From contig NZ_AHIL01000002.1 of NCBI RefSeq assembly GCF_000241525.1, forward strand, positions 186,001-250,000: 64,000 bases of DNA, written 5' to 3'. The position numbers were made by a program, and so were the translations under genes. A model generated the notes under the pieces. That model searched no databases, was not told the origin of the DNA, and saw only the letters and a program-made list of their open reading frames with translations. The stretch comes from Comamonas testosteroni ATCC 11996. Lineage in GTDB: Bacteria > Pseudomonadota > Gammaproteobacteria > Burkholderiales > Burkholderiaceae_C. Each line of letters begins with the position of its first letter. Position 1 is the stretch's first letter. Positions 25,907-34,604 of the stretch are shown here, piece after piece.

Positions 25907-27565
25907 ATGCAGCAGCAAACCAACGTCGATTACCGCACCGAGCCCAGCCAGTACCGGCACTGGTCGTTTGAAGTGGATGGCAATATCGCCCGGCTCAAGC
26001 TGGACATTGCCGAGGACGGCGGCATACGCCCCGGCTACAAGCTCAAGCTCAACAGCTATGACCTGGGCGTGGACGTGGAACTGCACGATGCGCTCAACCG
26101 CATCCGCTTCGAACACCCGCAGGTGCGCTCCGTGATCGTCACCAGCGGCAAGGAACGCATCTTCTGCTCGGGCGCGAACATCTTCATGCTCGGAGTCTCG
26201 TCCCACGCCTGGAAGGTGAACTTCTGCAAGTTCACCAACGAGACGCGCAACGGCATGGAGGACAGCTCCCGGCACGACGGACTCAAGTTCGTTGCCGCTG
26301 TCAACGGGGCCTGCGCAGGCGGCGGCTACGAGCTGGCTCTGGCCTGCGATGACATCGTGCTGATCGACGACCGCTCTTCTTCCGTGTCACTGCCCGAGGT
26401 CCCGCTGCTGGGCGTGCTGCCCGGCACCGGCGGGCTGACGCGCGTGACCGACAAGCGCCATGTGCGTCACGACCTGGCCGACATCTTCTGCACCAGCGTG
26501 GAAGGCGTGCGCGGCCAGCGCGCCGTGGACTGGCGGCTGGTGGACGCGATTGCCAAGCCCGCGCAGTTTGCCGAGGTGGTGCAGCAACGTGCCATGGCGC
26601 TGGGCGAGGGCAGCCCGCGCCCGGCTTCCGCACAGGGCATACAGCTCGCCAGGCTGCAGCGCGAGCAAAGCCCGGAGGGCCTGCACTATCGCCACGTCAG
26701 CGTGCAGATCGATCGCAGCAAGCGCAGCGCCACCATCACGGTCAAGGCCCCCAGGGGTGAACAGCCCGGCAGTATTGAAGCCATTGAAAACGCAGGTGCT
26801 GCCTGGTGGCCGCTGGCCATGGGCCGCGAGCTGGACGACGCCATCTTGCATCTGCGCACCAACGAGCTCGATGTGGGCACCTGGATTCTCAGGACCGAAG
26901 GCGATGCGCGCGCCGTGCTGGCTGCAGACCAGTCTCTGATGGCGCACAAGGATCACTGGCTGGTGCAGCAAACCCTGGGCTTGCTGCGCCGCACCTTTGC
27001 ACGCCTCGATGTGTCGTCGCGCTCGCTGTTCGCCTTGATCGAGCCTGGCTCCTGCTTTGCCGGCATGCTGGCCGAGCTGGTCTTCTGCGCCGACCGCGCC
27101 TATATGCTGGTGCTGCCCGACGAGCCCGAGCGTGAGCCCGTGATCGAGCTCGATGAATTCAACTTCGGCCTGCTGCCGCTGGTCAACGATCAAAGCCGTC
27201 TGCAGCGTCGCTTCTATGAGGAGTCCGAGCCCCTGGAAGCCGCGCGCGCTGCCGTGGGCAAGCCGCTCAACGGCGATGCGGCGCAGCAGCTCGGACTGGT
27301 CACCGCCGCGCTTGACGATATCGACTGGGAAGACGAGATCCGCATCGCCATGGAAGAGCGCGCCGCGATGTCGCCCGATGCGCTCACGGGTCTGGAAGCG
27401 AACCTGCGGTTTGCCAGCCAGGAAAACATGGTCACACGCATCTTCGGACGCCTGTCCGCCTGGCAGAACTGGATCTTCAACCGCCCCAACGCGGTCGGAG
27501 AAAAAGGGGCCTTGAAGCTCTACGGCACCGGACAGAAAGCCGGCTTCGATTTCAACCGGGTATGA
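25907..27565 (+). CDS. boxC: 2,3-epoxybenzoyl-CoA dihydrolase BoxC
   Basis: This 552-residue member of the crotonase superfamily opens the epoxide ring formed by BoxAB, using two water molecules and giving 3,4-didehydroadipyl-CoA semialdehyde plus formate. The sequence (GNIARLKLDIAEDGGIRPGYKLKLNSYDLGVDVELHDALNRIRFEHP...SGKERIFCSGANIFMLG, NGACAGGGYELALACDDI) matches BoxC, which is about twice the length of a normal hydratase and carries a second crotonase-like half. The ATG at 25907 follows CAGGAG. It is first in boxC-boxB-boxA, and a GC-rich repeat follows its stop codon. Confidence 0.95.
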   Translation: MQQQTNVDYRTEPSQYRHWSFEVDGNIARLKLDIAEDGGIRPGYKLKLNSYDLGVDVELHDALNRIRFEHPQVRSVIVTSGKERIFCSGANIFMLGVSSHAWKVNFCKFTNETRNGMEDSSRHDGLKFVAAVNGACAGGGYELALACDDIVLIDDRSSSVSLPEVPLLGVLPGTGGLTRVTDKRHVRHDLADIFCTSVEGVRGQRAVDWRLVDAIAKPAQFAEVVQQRAMALGEGSPRPASAQGIQLARLQREQSPEGLHYRHVSVQIDRSKRSATITVKAPRGEQPGSIEAIENAGAAWWPLAMGRELDDAILHLRTNELDVGTWILRTEGDARAVLAADQSLMAHKDHWLVQQTLGLLRRTFARLDVSSRSLFALIEPGSCFAGMLAELVFCADRAYMLVLPDEPEREPVIELDEFNFGLLPLVNDQSRLQRRFYEESEPLEAARAAVGKPLNGDAAQQLGLVTAALDDIDWEDEIRIAMEERAAMSPDALTGLEANLRFASQENMVTRIFGRLSAWQNWIFNRPNAVGEKGALKLYGTGQKAGFDFNRV

Positions 27566-27571
27566 GGAAAC

Positions 27572-27662
27572 TCCCCCTGAGCGGCTATGCCGCTTCCCCC
27601 TCTCTGGCACTGCGTGCCGGAGGGGGGCAACGCCCTCGCAGCGGGGCGGCCCTTGCTCGGCG
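27572..27662 (+). repeat. GC-rich stop-anchored repeat, copy 4 (boxC-boxB)
   Basis: Starting 7 bases after the boxC stop codon: CCCCCTGAGCGGCTATGCCG, then a second stem region (GGCACTGCGTGCC), then GCGGGGCGGCCCTTGCTCGG. It lies inside the operon, so any RNA structure would be within the boxCBA transcript. Confidence 0.8.
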
Positions 27663-27739
27663 TTACTCGCCTGGGCTGCACCAGTTTCACAGCGAATACA
27701 CGGCTTCATGAATCGGCAAAACATCACAGGAGACACCCC

Positions 27740-29164
27740 ATGAGCAGCATCGACTACAGCCAGAAGATTCCCAACAACGTGGACCTCAGCGGCGACCGCA
27801 CACTGCAGCGCGCCCTGGAGAGCTGGCAGCCCAATTTCATCCGCTGGTGGGACGACGTGGGCCCCGAAGGATCGACCAACCACGAGGTCTATCTGCGCAC
27901 CGCGGTGAGCGTGGATCCGCAGGGCTGGGCGCAGTTCGGCTACGTCAAGATGCGTGACTATCGCTGGGGCATTTTCCTGAACCCGGCGGATCAGGAACGC
28001 AGCATTCATTTTGGCGATCACAAGGGCGAGAAAGCCTGGCAGGACGTACCCGGCGAGCACCGCGCCAACCTGCGCCGCATCATCGTCACGCAAGGCGATA
28101 CCGAGCCCGCATCGGTGGAGCAGCAGCGCCACCTGGGCCTGACCGCGCCGTCCATGTACGACCTGCGCAATCTGTTCCAGGTCAATGTGGAAGAAGGCCG
28201 CCATCTCTGGGCCATGGTCTACCTGCTGCACAAGCATTTCGGACGTGATGGACGCGAGGAGGCCGAGGCCCTGCTGGAGCGCCAGAGCGGCGATGAAAAC
28301 AACCCGCGCATTCTGGGCGCCTTCAATGAAAAAACGCCGGACTGGCTGGCGTTCTTCATGTTCACCTACTTCACCGACAGAGACGGAAAATTCCAGCTCG
28401 CAGCGCTGGCCGAGTCCGCGTTCGATCCGCTGGCGCGCACCACCAAATTCATGCTGACAGAAGAGGCGCACCACATGTTTGTCGGCGAGTCCGGCGTCTC
28501 GCGCGTGCTGGCCCGCACCTGCCAGGTCATGAACGAGCTCAAGACCGACGATGTGAACAAGCTGCGCAGCGCGGGCGTCATCGATCTGCCCACGATCCAG
28601 CGCTATCTGAACTTCCACTACAGCGTGACCATCGACCTGTTCGGTGCCGACCAGTCGAGCAATGCCGCCACCTTCTACAGCTCGGGCCTCAAGGGCCGCT
28701 ACGAAGAGGGCAAGCGCGAGGACGACCACAAGCTGCACGACCAGAACTACAAGGTGCTGGAGGTGGTGGACGGCAAGTTGCAGGAGAAGGAAGTGCCCAT
28801 GCTCAACGCCTTGAACGAGGTGCTGCGCGACGACTACATCAAGGACAGCAATGCCGGTGTGGGCCGCTGGAACAAGGTGATGGAAAAGGCCGGCATCGAC
28901 TTTCGCCTGACGGTGCCGCACAAGGCCTTCAACCGCCAGATCGGCGCGCTGGCAGGCGTGCGCATCAGCCCCGACGGCCGTCCCGTGAGCGAGCAGGAAT
29001 GGCTGGCCAGAAAGAACGAGTGGCTGGCCACCGACGACGACCGCAACTTTGTCGCATCGCTGATGAAGCCATGCCTGGAGCCCGGCAAGTTTGCCGGCTG
29101 GATTGCCCCGCCGGTCATGGGTATCAATCGCCAGCCCGTGGACTTCGAGTACGTGAAATTCTGA
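27740..29164 (+). CDS. boxB: Benzoyl-CoA 2,3-epoxidase, oxygenase subunit BoxB
   Basis: This 474-residue class I diiron oxygenase component uses O2 and electrons from BoxA to epoxidise benzoyl-CoA. The start [47 protein letters not shown] is characteristic. Diiron ligand motifs are visible as [12 protein letters not shown] and [13 protein letters not shown]. The ATG at 27740 has AGGAGA about 9 bases upstream; longer in-frame readings run through the repeat and are rejected. It is second in the operon. Confidence 0.95.
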   Translation: MSSIDYSQKIPNNVDLSGDRTLQRALESWQPNFIRWWDDVGPEGSTNHEVYLRTAVSVDPQGWAQFGYVKMRDYRWGIFLNPADQERSIHFGDHKGEKAWQDVPGEHRANLRRIIVTQGDTEPASVEQQRHLGLTAPSMYDLRNLFQVNVEEGRHLWAMVYLLHKHFGRDGREEAEALLERQSGDENNPRILGAFNEKTPDWLAFFMFTYFTDRDGKFQLAALAESAFDPLARTTKFMLTEEAHHMFVGESGVSRVLARTCQVMNELKTDDVNKLRSAGVIDLPTIQRYLNFHYSVTIDLFGADQSSNAATFYSSGLKGRYEEGKREDDHKLHDQNYKVLEVVDGKLQEKEVPMLNALNEVLRDDYIKDSNAGVGRWNKVMEKAGIDFRLTVPHKAFNRQIGALAGVRISPDGRPVSEQEWLARKNEWLATDDDRNFVASLMKPCLEPGKFAGWIAPPVMGINRQPVDFEYVKF

Positions 29165-29240
29165 TCCCCCTGAGCGGCTACGCCGCGTCCCCCGAGGGGG
29201 ACGACATCCTCGCGGCGGGGCGGCCCTTGCTCGATGTCAC
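29165..29240 (+). repeat. GC-rich stop-anchored repeat, copy 5 (boxB-boxA)
   Basis: It begins directly after the boxB stop codon: CCCCCTGAGCGGCTACGCCG, CCCCCGAGGGGG, then GCGGGGCGGCCCTTGCTCGATGTC. It is the shortest well-conserved copy, and the boxA ribosome site follows about 20 bases later. Confidence 0.8.
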
Positions 29241-29271
29241 TGAGTTGGGTTGCCCCGGTTTGGAGAACAAA

Positions 29272-30573
29272 ATGAGCACCATCACGCTGATTGAAAACGG
29301 CATCCTGAAGCAGCATCTGATCGACCCGGAGATCTGCATTCGCTGCAACACCTGCGAGGCGACCTGCCCCGTGGACGCCATCACGCATGACGACAACAAC
29401 TATGTGGTCATGGCGGACAAGTGCAACGGCTGCATGGACTGCATCTCGCCCTGCCCCACGGGCTCCATCGACAACTGGCGGCTGGTGTCGGCCAGCAAGC
29501 CCTACAGCGTGGCCGAGCAGCTGGGCTGGGAGAGCCTGCCCGAAGAACTATCTGCCGATGTGCTGGCCGCCGCGCAGACGACCGAGAATGCCGGCGATGT
29601 GCAGGATCTGAGCCAGGCCCAGGCCGTGATTGCGGCCGCTGCCGGCCTCGCCGAAAGCGGCGCTGCGGAGGTCTTTCGCGCAGCCAGCTATGGCGCCACC
29701 ACGCCGCCCTGGTCTGCCGCCCATGCCTACACCAATCTGCATGGTCCCAAGGCTGCGGTGACGGCCACGGTGGTGGGCAACCTGAACTGCACGGAAACCG
29801 GCTTCGACAACGAGACCCACCATATCGTGCTGGACTTCGGCGCCATGCCTTTTCCGGTGCTCGAAGGCCAGTCGCTGGGCATTGTCCCGCCGGGTGTGGA
29901 TGCCGGCGGCAAGCCCCATGTGGCGCGCCAGTACTCGATTGCCAGCGCCCGCAACGGCGAGCGCCCCGGCTACAACAATCTGGCCTTGACCGTGAAGCGT
30001 GTGGTCGAGGATCACCAGGGCCAGCCCGTGCGCGGCGTGGCCAGCAACTATCTCTGCGATCTGCAGGTGGGTGACAAGGTGCAGGTCATAGGCCCGTTCG
30101 GCAGCAGTTTTCTCATGCCCAATCACCCGCGCTCGCACATCGTGATGATCTGCACCGGCACGGGCAGCGCGCCCATGCGCGCCATGACGGAATGGCGGCG
30201 CCGCCTTCGCAAGAGCGGCAAGTTCGACAGCGGCAAACTGCTGCTGTTCTTCGGTGCGCGAACGCCTCAGGAGCTGCCCTATTTCGGCCCCTTGCAGAAC
30301 CTGCCCAAGGATTTCATCGACATCAACTTTGCCTTCTCGCGCGTGGCCGGCCAGCCCAGGCGCTATGTGCAGGATGCCATGCGCGAGCGCTCGGCCGATC
30401 TCATGGAGCTGCTGCGCGACGACAACACGCACATCTATGTCTGCGGTCTCAAAAGCATGGAGGACGGCGTCGTGCTGGCCCTGCGTGACGTAGCCCAGCA
30501 AGCAGGCCTGGGCTGGGAAGAGCTGGGCGCAAGGCTCAAGCGCGAAGGACGCCTGCACCTGGAAACCTACTGA
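29272..30573 (+). CDS. boxA: Benzoyl-CoA 2,3-epoxidase, reductase subunit BoxA
   Basis: This 433-residue electron-transfer component has two [4Fe-4S] ferredoxin motifs at the N-terminus ([12 protein letters not shown] at about 22-33 and [12 protein letters not shown] at about 52-63). A linker follows, then a ferredoxin-NADP reductase unit with the FAD motif [20 protein letters not shown] contacts in [12 protein letters not shown], and the C-terminal ETY. It passes NADPH electrons to BoxB. The ATG at 29272 follows GGAG. It is third gene in the operon. The pathway genes usually found alongside (benzoate-CoA ligase, boxD aldehyde dehydrogenase, boxR) are absent within this window. Confidence 0.95.
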   Translation: MSTITLIENGILKQHLIDPEICIRCNTCEATCPVDAITHDDNNYVVMADKCNGCMDCISPCPTGSIDNWRLVSASKPYSVAEQLGWESLPEELSADVLAAAQTTENAGDVQDLSQAQAVIAAAAGLAESGAAEVFRAASYGATTPPWSAAHAYTNLHGPKAAVTATVVGNLNCTETGFDNETHHIVLDFGAMPFPVLEGQSLGIVPPGVDAGGKPHVARQYSIASARNGERPGYNNLALTVKRVVEDHQGQPVRGVASNYLCDLQVGDKVQVIGPFGSSFLMPNHPRSHIVMICTGTGSAPMRAMTEWRRRLRKSGKFDSGKLLLFFGARTPQELPYFGPLQNLPKDFIDINFAFSRVAGQPRRYVQDAMRERSADLMELLRDDNTHIYVCGLKSMEDGVVLALRDVAQQAGLGWEELGARLKREGRLHLETY

Positions 30574-30711
30574 CGCCTGAAGCCCTCGCGCACCCCGTCT
30601 GCGGCAAACAGGATTCGCCCATCAACGCAGCGGCTGCATGTCATGCCCTTGACAGCGCAGCCCCTGCCAGCGCCCTACAGTGCAACGACCATAACCCACG
30701 AAAGACATGGC

Positions 30712-31314
30712 ATGAATGCACGGGCGAACTTTCTGCGCATGCAAGACAGCACGCGTGAAGACTGGCAGTTGATCGGCGGCGAATTCGCACACTTCACCAG
30801 CGGTCTGCCTGACAGGGTGATGGCCCACCTGAAGCTGCTGGAGGGCGACTATGGCGGCTTTCCGGTGGACCGCTATACCCACTCCCTGCAAACCGCCACG
30901 CGCGCGCTGCGCGACGGCCGCGACGAGGAGTATGTGGTGTGCGCGATGCTGCACGACATTGGCGACACCCTCGGGTCCTTCAACCACCCCGACATTGCCG
31001 CCGCAGTTCTCCAGCCCTTTGTGAGCGAGGCCAACCACTGGATGGTCCAGCATCACGGCATCTTCCAGGGCCACTATTTCTTCCATCACATCGGCCTGGA
31101 CAGAGACATGCGCGAGCAGTTCCGCGAGCACCCGCATTACACGCGCACGGCTGAGTTCTGCGAACTCTATGACAACCCGGCCTTCGATCCCCGGGGCGAG
31201 ACCTTGCCCCTGAGCGAGTTCGAACCCATGCTGCGCCGCCTGATGCAGCGGCCCCGGCAAAGCATCTACAAGGCCGCCATGGACTCGGAGATGCAGGACG
31301 CCCGGAAGTCGTAG
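30712..31314 (+). CDS. HD-domain protein, possible diiron oxygenase or phosphohydrolase
   Basis: This 200-residue protein carries the ligands of an HD fold: H in VDRYTHSLQTATRAL (about 55), HD in VCAMLHDIGDTLG (about 81-82), H in FNHPDIAAAVL, a later His cluster in WMVQHHGIFQGHYFFHHIG, and D in LYDNPAFDP. The H...HD...H...H...D order with short spacing resembles small HD proteins such as the mixed-valent diiron oxygenases (PhnZ, inositol oxygenase) more than nucleotide phosphohydrolases, but this is inference. The ATG at 30712 is preferred. It lies 138 bases downstream of boxA on the same strand. Confidence 0.72.
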   Translation: MNARANFLRMQDSTREDWQLIGGEFAHFTSGLPDRVMAHLKLLEGDYGGFPVDRYTHSLQTATRALRDGRDEEYVVCAMLHDIGDTLGSFNHPDIAAAVLQPFVSEANHWMVQHHGIFQGHYFFHHIGLDRDMREQFREHPHYTRTAEFCELYDNPAFDPRGETLPLSEFEPMLRRLMQRPRQSIYKAAMDSEMQDARKS

Positions 31315-31345
31315 CACGCGCCGGCATGGCGTCTGCAGGACCCTT

Positions 31346-31445
31346 TAAAAAATGAGCTGTCATCGCCTGTCCATCAACAAACTTGGCAATGATTCGATCC
31401 ATGTTTGTTTTACAACATGCGATTGCAGCTCATCTTTTTGATGAG
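31346..31445. terminator. Large structured intergenic element, likely bidirectional terminator
   Basis: Outer arms ATGAGCTGTCATCGC (31352-31366) and GCGATTGCAGCTCAT (31419-31433) pair in 13 of 15 positions around a 52-base interior. An A6 tract precedes on the plus side and a T5 tract follows. A second small hairpin CTCATC-TTTTT-GATGAG is at 31429-31445. It lies between converging genes. The long interior is unusual for a terminator. Confidence 0.45.
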
Positions 31446-31481
31446 TATTGGCCTGCTCCGCCATGCGTGCTGCCACCGCAG

Positions 31482-32210
31482 CTAATGCGCGTAGGCGTCC
31501 TGCGCCAGCGCACAGGCCAGTATCCAGGCCGGGTCCACCAGCTCGGCGCCGCGTGCCTGCGGCGCCTGCGGCAGGGCCAGCGGGATCTCGGTGCAGCCCA
31601 TGATCACGGGCACGGCGCCATGGCGCTGCAGCAGCGGCGCCAGCGCCTCGCCGAAGCATTGCACGGCCAGCGGCATATCGCCCTGTTTCACACCCTCGTA
31701 GATGCCTTGCATGAGCCGGGCCCGGCCCGCCGGTCCTGGCCGCAATGCGGCAATGCCGCAATCGGCCAGTGCCGCGTCGTAGAGCCCGCTGTCATAGGTG
31801 CCGTCCGTGGCCAGCACCAGGGCCTGGCGCACGCCACCTGCCTTCAGATGCAGCGCCGTCTGCTGCGCGATGTGCAGCACGCGCAACTGCGGGAAAAACG
31901 CCTGTATCTGCCCATGCCAGGCATGGGCCGTGTTGCAGGCCAGGGCCACGCTGCGCACGCCCAGGGCCGCGAGCCGGCCCGCGCCCTGCAGCAGATGTGG
32001 GGCCGGGCCCGCAGGGGACTGCGGATCGCGGCGCAGCGCCTGTGTGCGATCGGGCACGGGCAGTTGCACCAGCCAGTGCTCGGGATAGGCCTGGTCATGC
32101 ACGGGCGAGCCCTGTTCCTGCAGATGCCGGGTGCAGGCCTGCACGAACAGGCGCACGAAATCCGCGCCCGCAGCAGGCCCCATGCCGCCGAGAATGCCCA
32201 CCGCCCGCAT
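31482..32210 (-). CDS. Aspartate/glutamate racemase family protein
   Basis: This protein of about 242 residues starts MRAVGILGGMGPAAGADFVRLFV, the family's glycine-rich N-terminus. It carries the two catalytic cysteine regions VALACNTAHAW (about Cys 80) and VIMGCTEIPLAL (about Cys 190), as needed for cofactor-free 1,1-proton transfer. Aspartate racemase, hydantoin racemase and broad amino acid racemase are all possible. The ATG at 32210 is one base past the stop codon of the solute-binding protein gene, so it is second in a tightly coupled operon. Confidence 0.85.
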   Translation of the reverse strand: MRAVGILGGMGPAAGADFVRLFVQACTRHLQEQGSPVHDQAYPEHWLVQLPVPDRTQALRRDPQSPAGPAPHLLQGAGRLAALGVRSVALACNTAHAWHGQIQAFFPQLRVLHIAQQTALHLKAGGVRQALVLATDGTYDSGLYDAALADCGIAALRPGPAGRARLMQGIYEGVKQGDMPLAVQCFGEALAPLLQRHGAVPVIMGCTEIPLALPQAPQARGAELVDPAWILACALAQDAYAH

Positions 32211-32211
32211 C

Positions 32212-33093
32212 TCAGAACGCCGGCTTGTCACCGCGCTCCTGCACGTTGCGCTGCAGCTGCTCGCTCATGGGCAGGCCCAGGGCCGCGTTCTTGGGTGGGA
32301 TGGGCTGCATGAACCATTTGTCGTAGAGCCTGGCGAAGGCGCCCGACTTCATCATGTCGCCGATCACGCCATCCACCAGCTGCTTGAACTGGGGGTCGTC
32401 CTTACGCAGCATGCAGGCATAGGGCTCGACCTGCAGCGCATCGGCCACGACGTGGAAATCCTTGGGATTCTTGGCGTTGGCGATCAGGCCGTAGAGCAGG
32501 ATGTCGTCCATGCCGAAGGCTGCGGCGCGGTCGTTCTCGACCAGCAGAAAGCCGTCGGCATGGTCCTTGGCCATGACGATATTCATGCCCCAGCCCTGCT
32601 CGGCATTGGCCTTGCGCAGCACCTGCAGATTGGTGGTGCCGGTGGTGATGGACGCTGTCTTGCCCTTGAGGTCGGCATAGTTCTGGATGCCCGAGCTCTT
32701 CTTCACCAGCAGCCGCGTACCTGTGTAGAAGTGATTGATCGCAAAGCCCACCTCCTTGGCCCGCACCGTGTTGTTGGTGGTCGATCCACACTCCAGATCT
32801 ATGGTGCCGTTGGCCAGCAGCGGCATGCGGTTCTGCGAGGTCACGGCCTGCCAGCGCACCTCCAGCGCGGGCTGATTCAGCACCTTCTTCACGGCTTCGG
32901 CCACCGCCTGCGAAAGCTCCACGGTCATGCCGATGGGCTTGCCGTTGTCCAGGTAGCTGAAGGGCACGGAGGACTCGCGGTAGGCCAGCGTGATGCGTCC
33001 GCTGTCGCGCACCTTGGCCAGGGTATCGGCATGAGCGGCGCCCAGAAAACCCAGGCCCAGTGCCGCACAAAGCGCGGTGGAGTGAAGTTGCAT
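32212..33093 (-). CDS. Amino acid ABC transporter periplasmic binding protein
   Basis: This 293-residue protein has a signal peptide (MQLHSTALCAALGLGFLGAAHA, cleavage about 22) and the family 3 solute-binding fold: RITLAYRESSVPFSYLDNGKPIGMTVELSQAVAEAV, CGSTTNNTVRAKEVGFA and LLVKKSSGIQNYADLKGKTASITTGTT. It resembles the GltI-type glutamate/aspartate binding proteins. An AGAGGAG ribosome site is about 9 bases before the ATG at 33093. The permease and ATPase genes are absent here, so it must use a transporter encoded elsewhere or act as an orphan. Its coupling to the racemase suggests an acidic or D-amino acid ligand. Confidence 0.88.
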   Translation of the reverse strand: MQLHSTALCAALGLGFLGAAHADTLAKVRDSGRITLAYRESSVPFSYLDNGKPIGMTVELSQAVAEAVKKVLNQPALEVRWQAVTSQNRMPLLANGTIDLECGSTTNNTVRAKEVGFAINHFYTGTRLLVKKSSGIQNYADLKGKTASITTGTTNLQVLRKANAEQGWGMNIVMAKDHADGFLLVENDRAAAFGMDDILLYGLIANAKNPKDFHVVADALQVEPYACMLRKDDPQFKQLVDGVIGDMMKSGAFARLYDKWFMQPIPPKNAALGLPMSEQLQRNVQERGDKPAF

Positions 33094-33363
33094 GCGGTGT
33101 CTCCTCTTCGGTGGTGGATGTGCCGCCAGTGTAGAAAGCGCGCCCGGCTCCGGGGGATGACAATATCGGGCTGATCCATGCCCCTGGTTTATGGGTGGCA
33201 GCGCAGGCACCGCCATGCTCCGGGTAAACACCGCGCCCGGAGGCCACTCGGCCCCACGCATCGCGCGCTCAGGCCATAACCTGAGTGCATACCCCGCATG
33301 CCAAATGCCATGGCTGCCCGGCCCCGTACGGGCCTACAGTGCTGCAGCATGGAGAAACGATCA

Positions 33364-34587
33364 ATGCATGTCTGCATCGTGGGCGCCGGCATCGTCGGCC
33401 TGGCCACTGCCTATGCGCTGCAGCGCGCGGGCTGCCGCGTCACGATCCTGGAGCGCGGGCCCGGCCCGGCAGCGGGCGCCAGCGGCGGCAACGGCGCGCA
33501 GCTCAGCTATTCCTACGTGCAGCCGCTGGCCGATCCTGGCATCTGGAAGATGCTGCCGCAGCTGCTGCTGGAAAAGGACTCGCCGCTGGCCCTTCGCCTG
33601 CGCGCCGATCCCGCCCAATGGGCCTGGGGACTGCGCTTTCTGGGCGCCTGCAATTCACGTGCCTCCATGGCCGGCACGCAAGCGCTGCTGAGGCTGGCCG
33701 CCGAGAGCCGGCAGGCCTTCGAGAGCCTGCAGGCGCAGGAGTCCCTGAGCTGCGCACTGCACACGCCGGGCAAGCTGGTGCTGTACCAAACGCAGCAGGG
33801 CCTGGATGCCGCGGCCCGGCAAGTGGCCCTGCAATCGCGCCTTGGCGGCGCCAGCCAGCAGGTGGTGGATGCCACCGCCGCCGTGCGCCTGGAGCCCGCG
33901 CTGGCCGGCTACGCGGGCCGCATGGCGGGCGCCGTTCACACCCCCAGTGAAAGCGCTGCCGACTGCCGCCAGCTGTGCGAGCAGCTGGCAGCGCTGCTGA
34001 CAGCGCGCGGTGCCGAGTTGCGCTACGACACCGAGGTGCTGGGCTTTGAGCGCCAGGGCGACGCCGTCACCGGCCTGCGCACCGCCGCCGGCCTGCTGCA
34101 GGCCGAGCACTACGTGCTGGCCAGCGGCTGGGAAAGCCCGGCCCATGCGCGCCAGCTGGGCCTGCGCATTCCCGTCTATCCGCTCAAGGGCTACAGCATC
34201 ACTGTGGACATCCCCTCCAACCACACCCATGCAGCGCCGCGCGTGAGCGTGACCGACACCGCGCGCAAGGTGGTGTTCGCGCGCCTTGGCGAGCGCCTGC
34301 GCGTGGCCGGCATGGTGGAGATCATCGGCCGCGACACACGCATCGATACGGCCCGCATCGACAGCCTGCGCCGCTCCACGCAGCAGGTCTTTGCCCAGTT
34401 GCCGCTGCAGGGCTCGCTGCATCCCTGGAGCGGCATGCGCCCGGCCACACCCACGGGCCTGCCCATCACCGGCCGCCAGCGCGGCGGACCGCACAATCTA
34501 TGGCTGCAGACCGGCCATGGCGCACTGGGCCTGACGCTGGCCTTCGGCTCGGCGCAGCGACTGGCCGCGCAGATGCGCGCAGCCTGA
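33364..34587 (+). CDS. FAD-dependent amino acid oxidoreductase, DadA-like
   Basis: This 407-residue DAO-family flavoprotein has MHVCIVGAGIVGLATAYALQRAGCRVTILERG as dinucleotide-binding motif and GASGGNGAQLSYSYVQPLADPGIW. The C-terminus WSGMRPATPTGLPITG...NLWLQTGHGALGLTLAFGSAQRLA is the FAD-binding end. It is shorter and diverged from the DadA at 15296. The ATG at 33364 has GGAG 9 bases upstream; an in-frame ATG at 33349 is possible. It is divergent from the racemase operon, with a LysR gene converging at its 3' end. It likely oxidises the D-form or imino acid that the racemase and binding protein handle (inference). Confidence 0.85.
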   Translation: MHVCIVGAGIVGLATAYALQRAGCRVTILERGPGPAAGASGGNGAQLSYSYVQPLADPGIWKMLPQLLLEKDSPLALRLRADPAQWAWGLRFLGACNSRASMAGTQALLRLAAESRQAFESLQAQESLSCALHTPGKLVLYQTQQGLDAAARQVALQSRLGGASQQVVDATAAVRLEPALAGYAGRMAGAVHTPSESAADCRQLCEQLAALLTARGAELRYDTEVLGFERQGDAVTGLRTAAGLLQAEHYVLASGWESPAHARQLGLRIPVYPLKGYSITVDIPSNHTHAAPRVSVTDTARKVVFARLGERLRVAGMVEIIGRDTRIDTARIDSLRRSTQQVFAQLPLQGSLHPWSGMRPATPTGLPITGRQRGGPHNLWLQTGHGALGLTLAFGSAQRLAAQMRAA

Positions 34588-34604
34588 ACACGGGTCTGTT
34601 CAGG
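34583..34604. other. Hairpin containing both convergent stop codons
   Basis: CCTGAACA (34583-34590) and TGTTCAGG (34597-34604) form a perfect 8-bp inverted repeat around CGGGTC. The TGA of the FAD oxidase gene (34585-34587) lies in one arm and the stop codon of the opposing LysR gene (34600-34602) in the other. No T-tract follows. Confidence 0.7.

Noticed and set aside
27587-27739. Upstream in-frame extension of boxB
   Set aside because: It reads through the GC-rich repeat; the ATG at 27740 has a ribosome site and starts the conserved protein.
26387-28921. Long minus-strand open frame of over 840 codons
   Set aside because: It runs antisense across boxC and boxB, which have clear motifs and starts; its composition is of shadow type.
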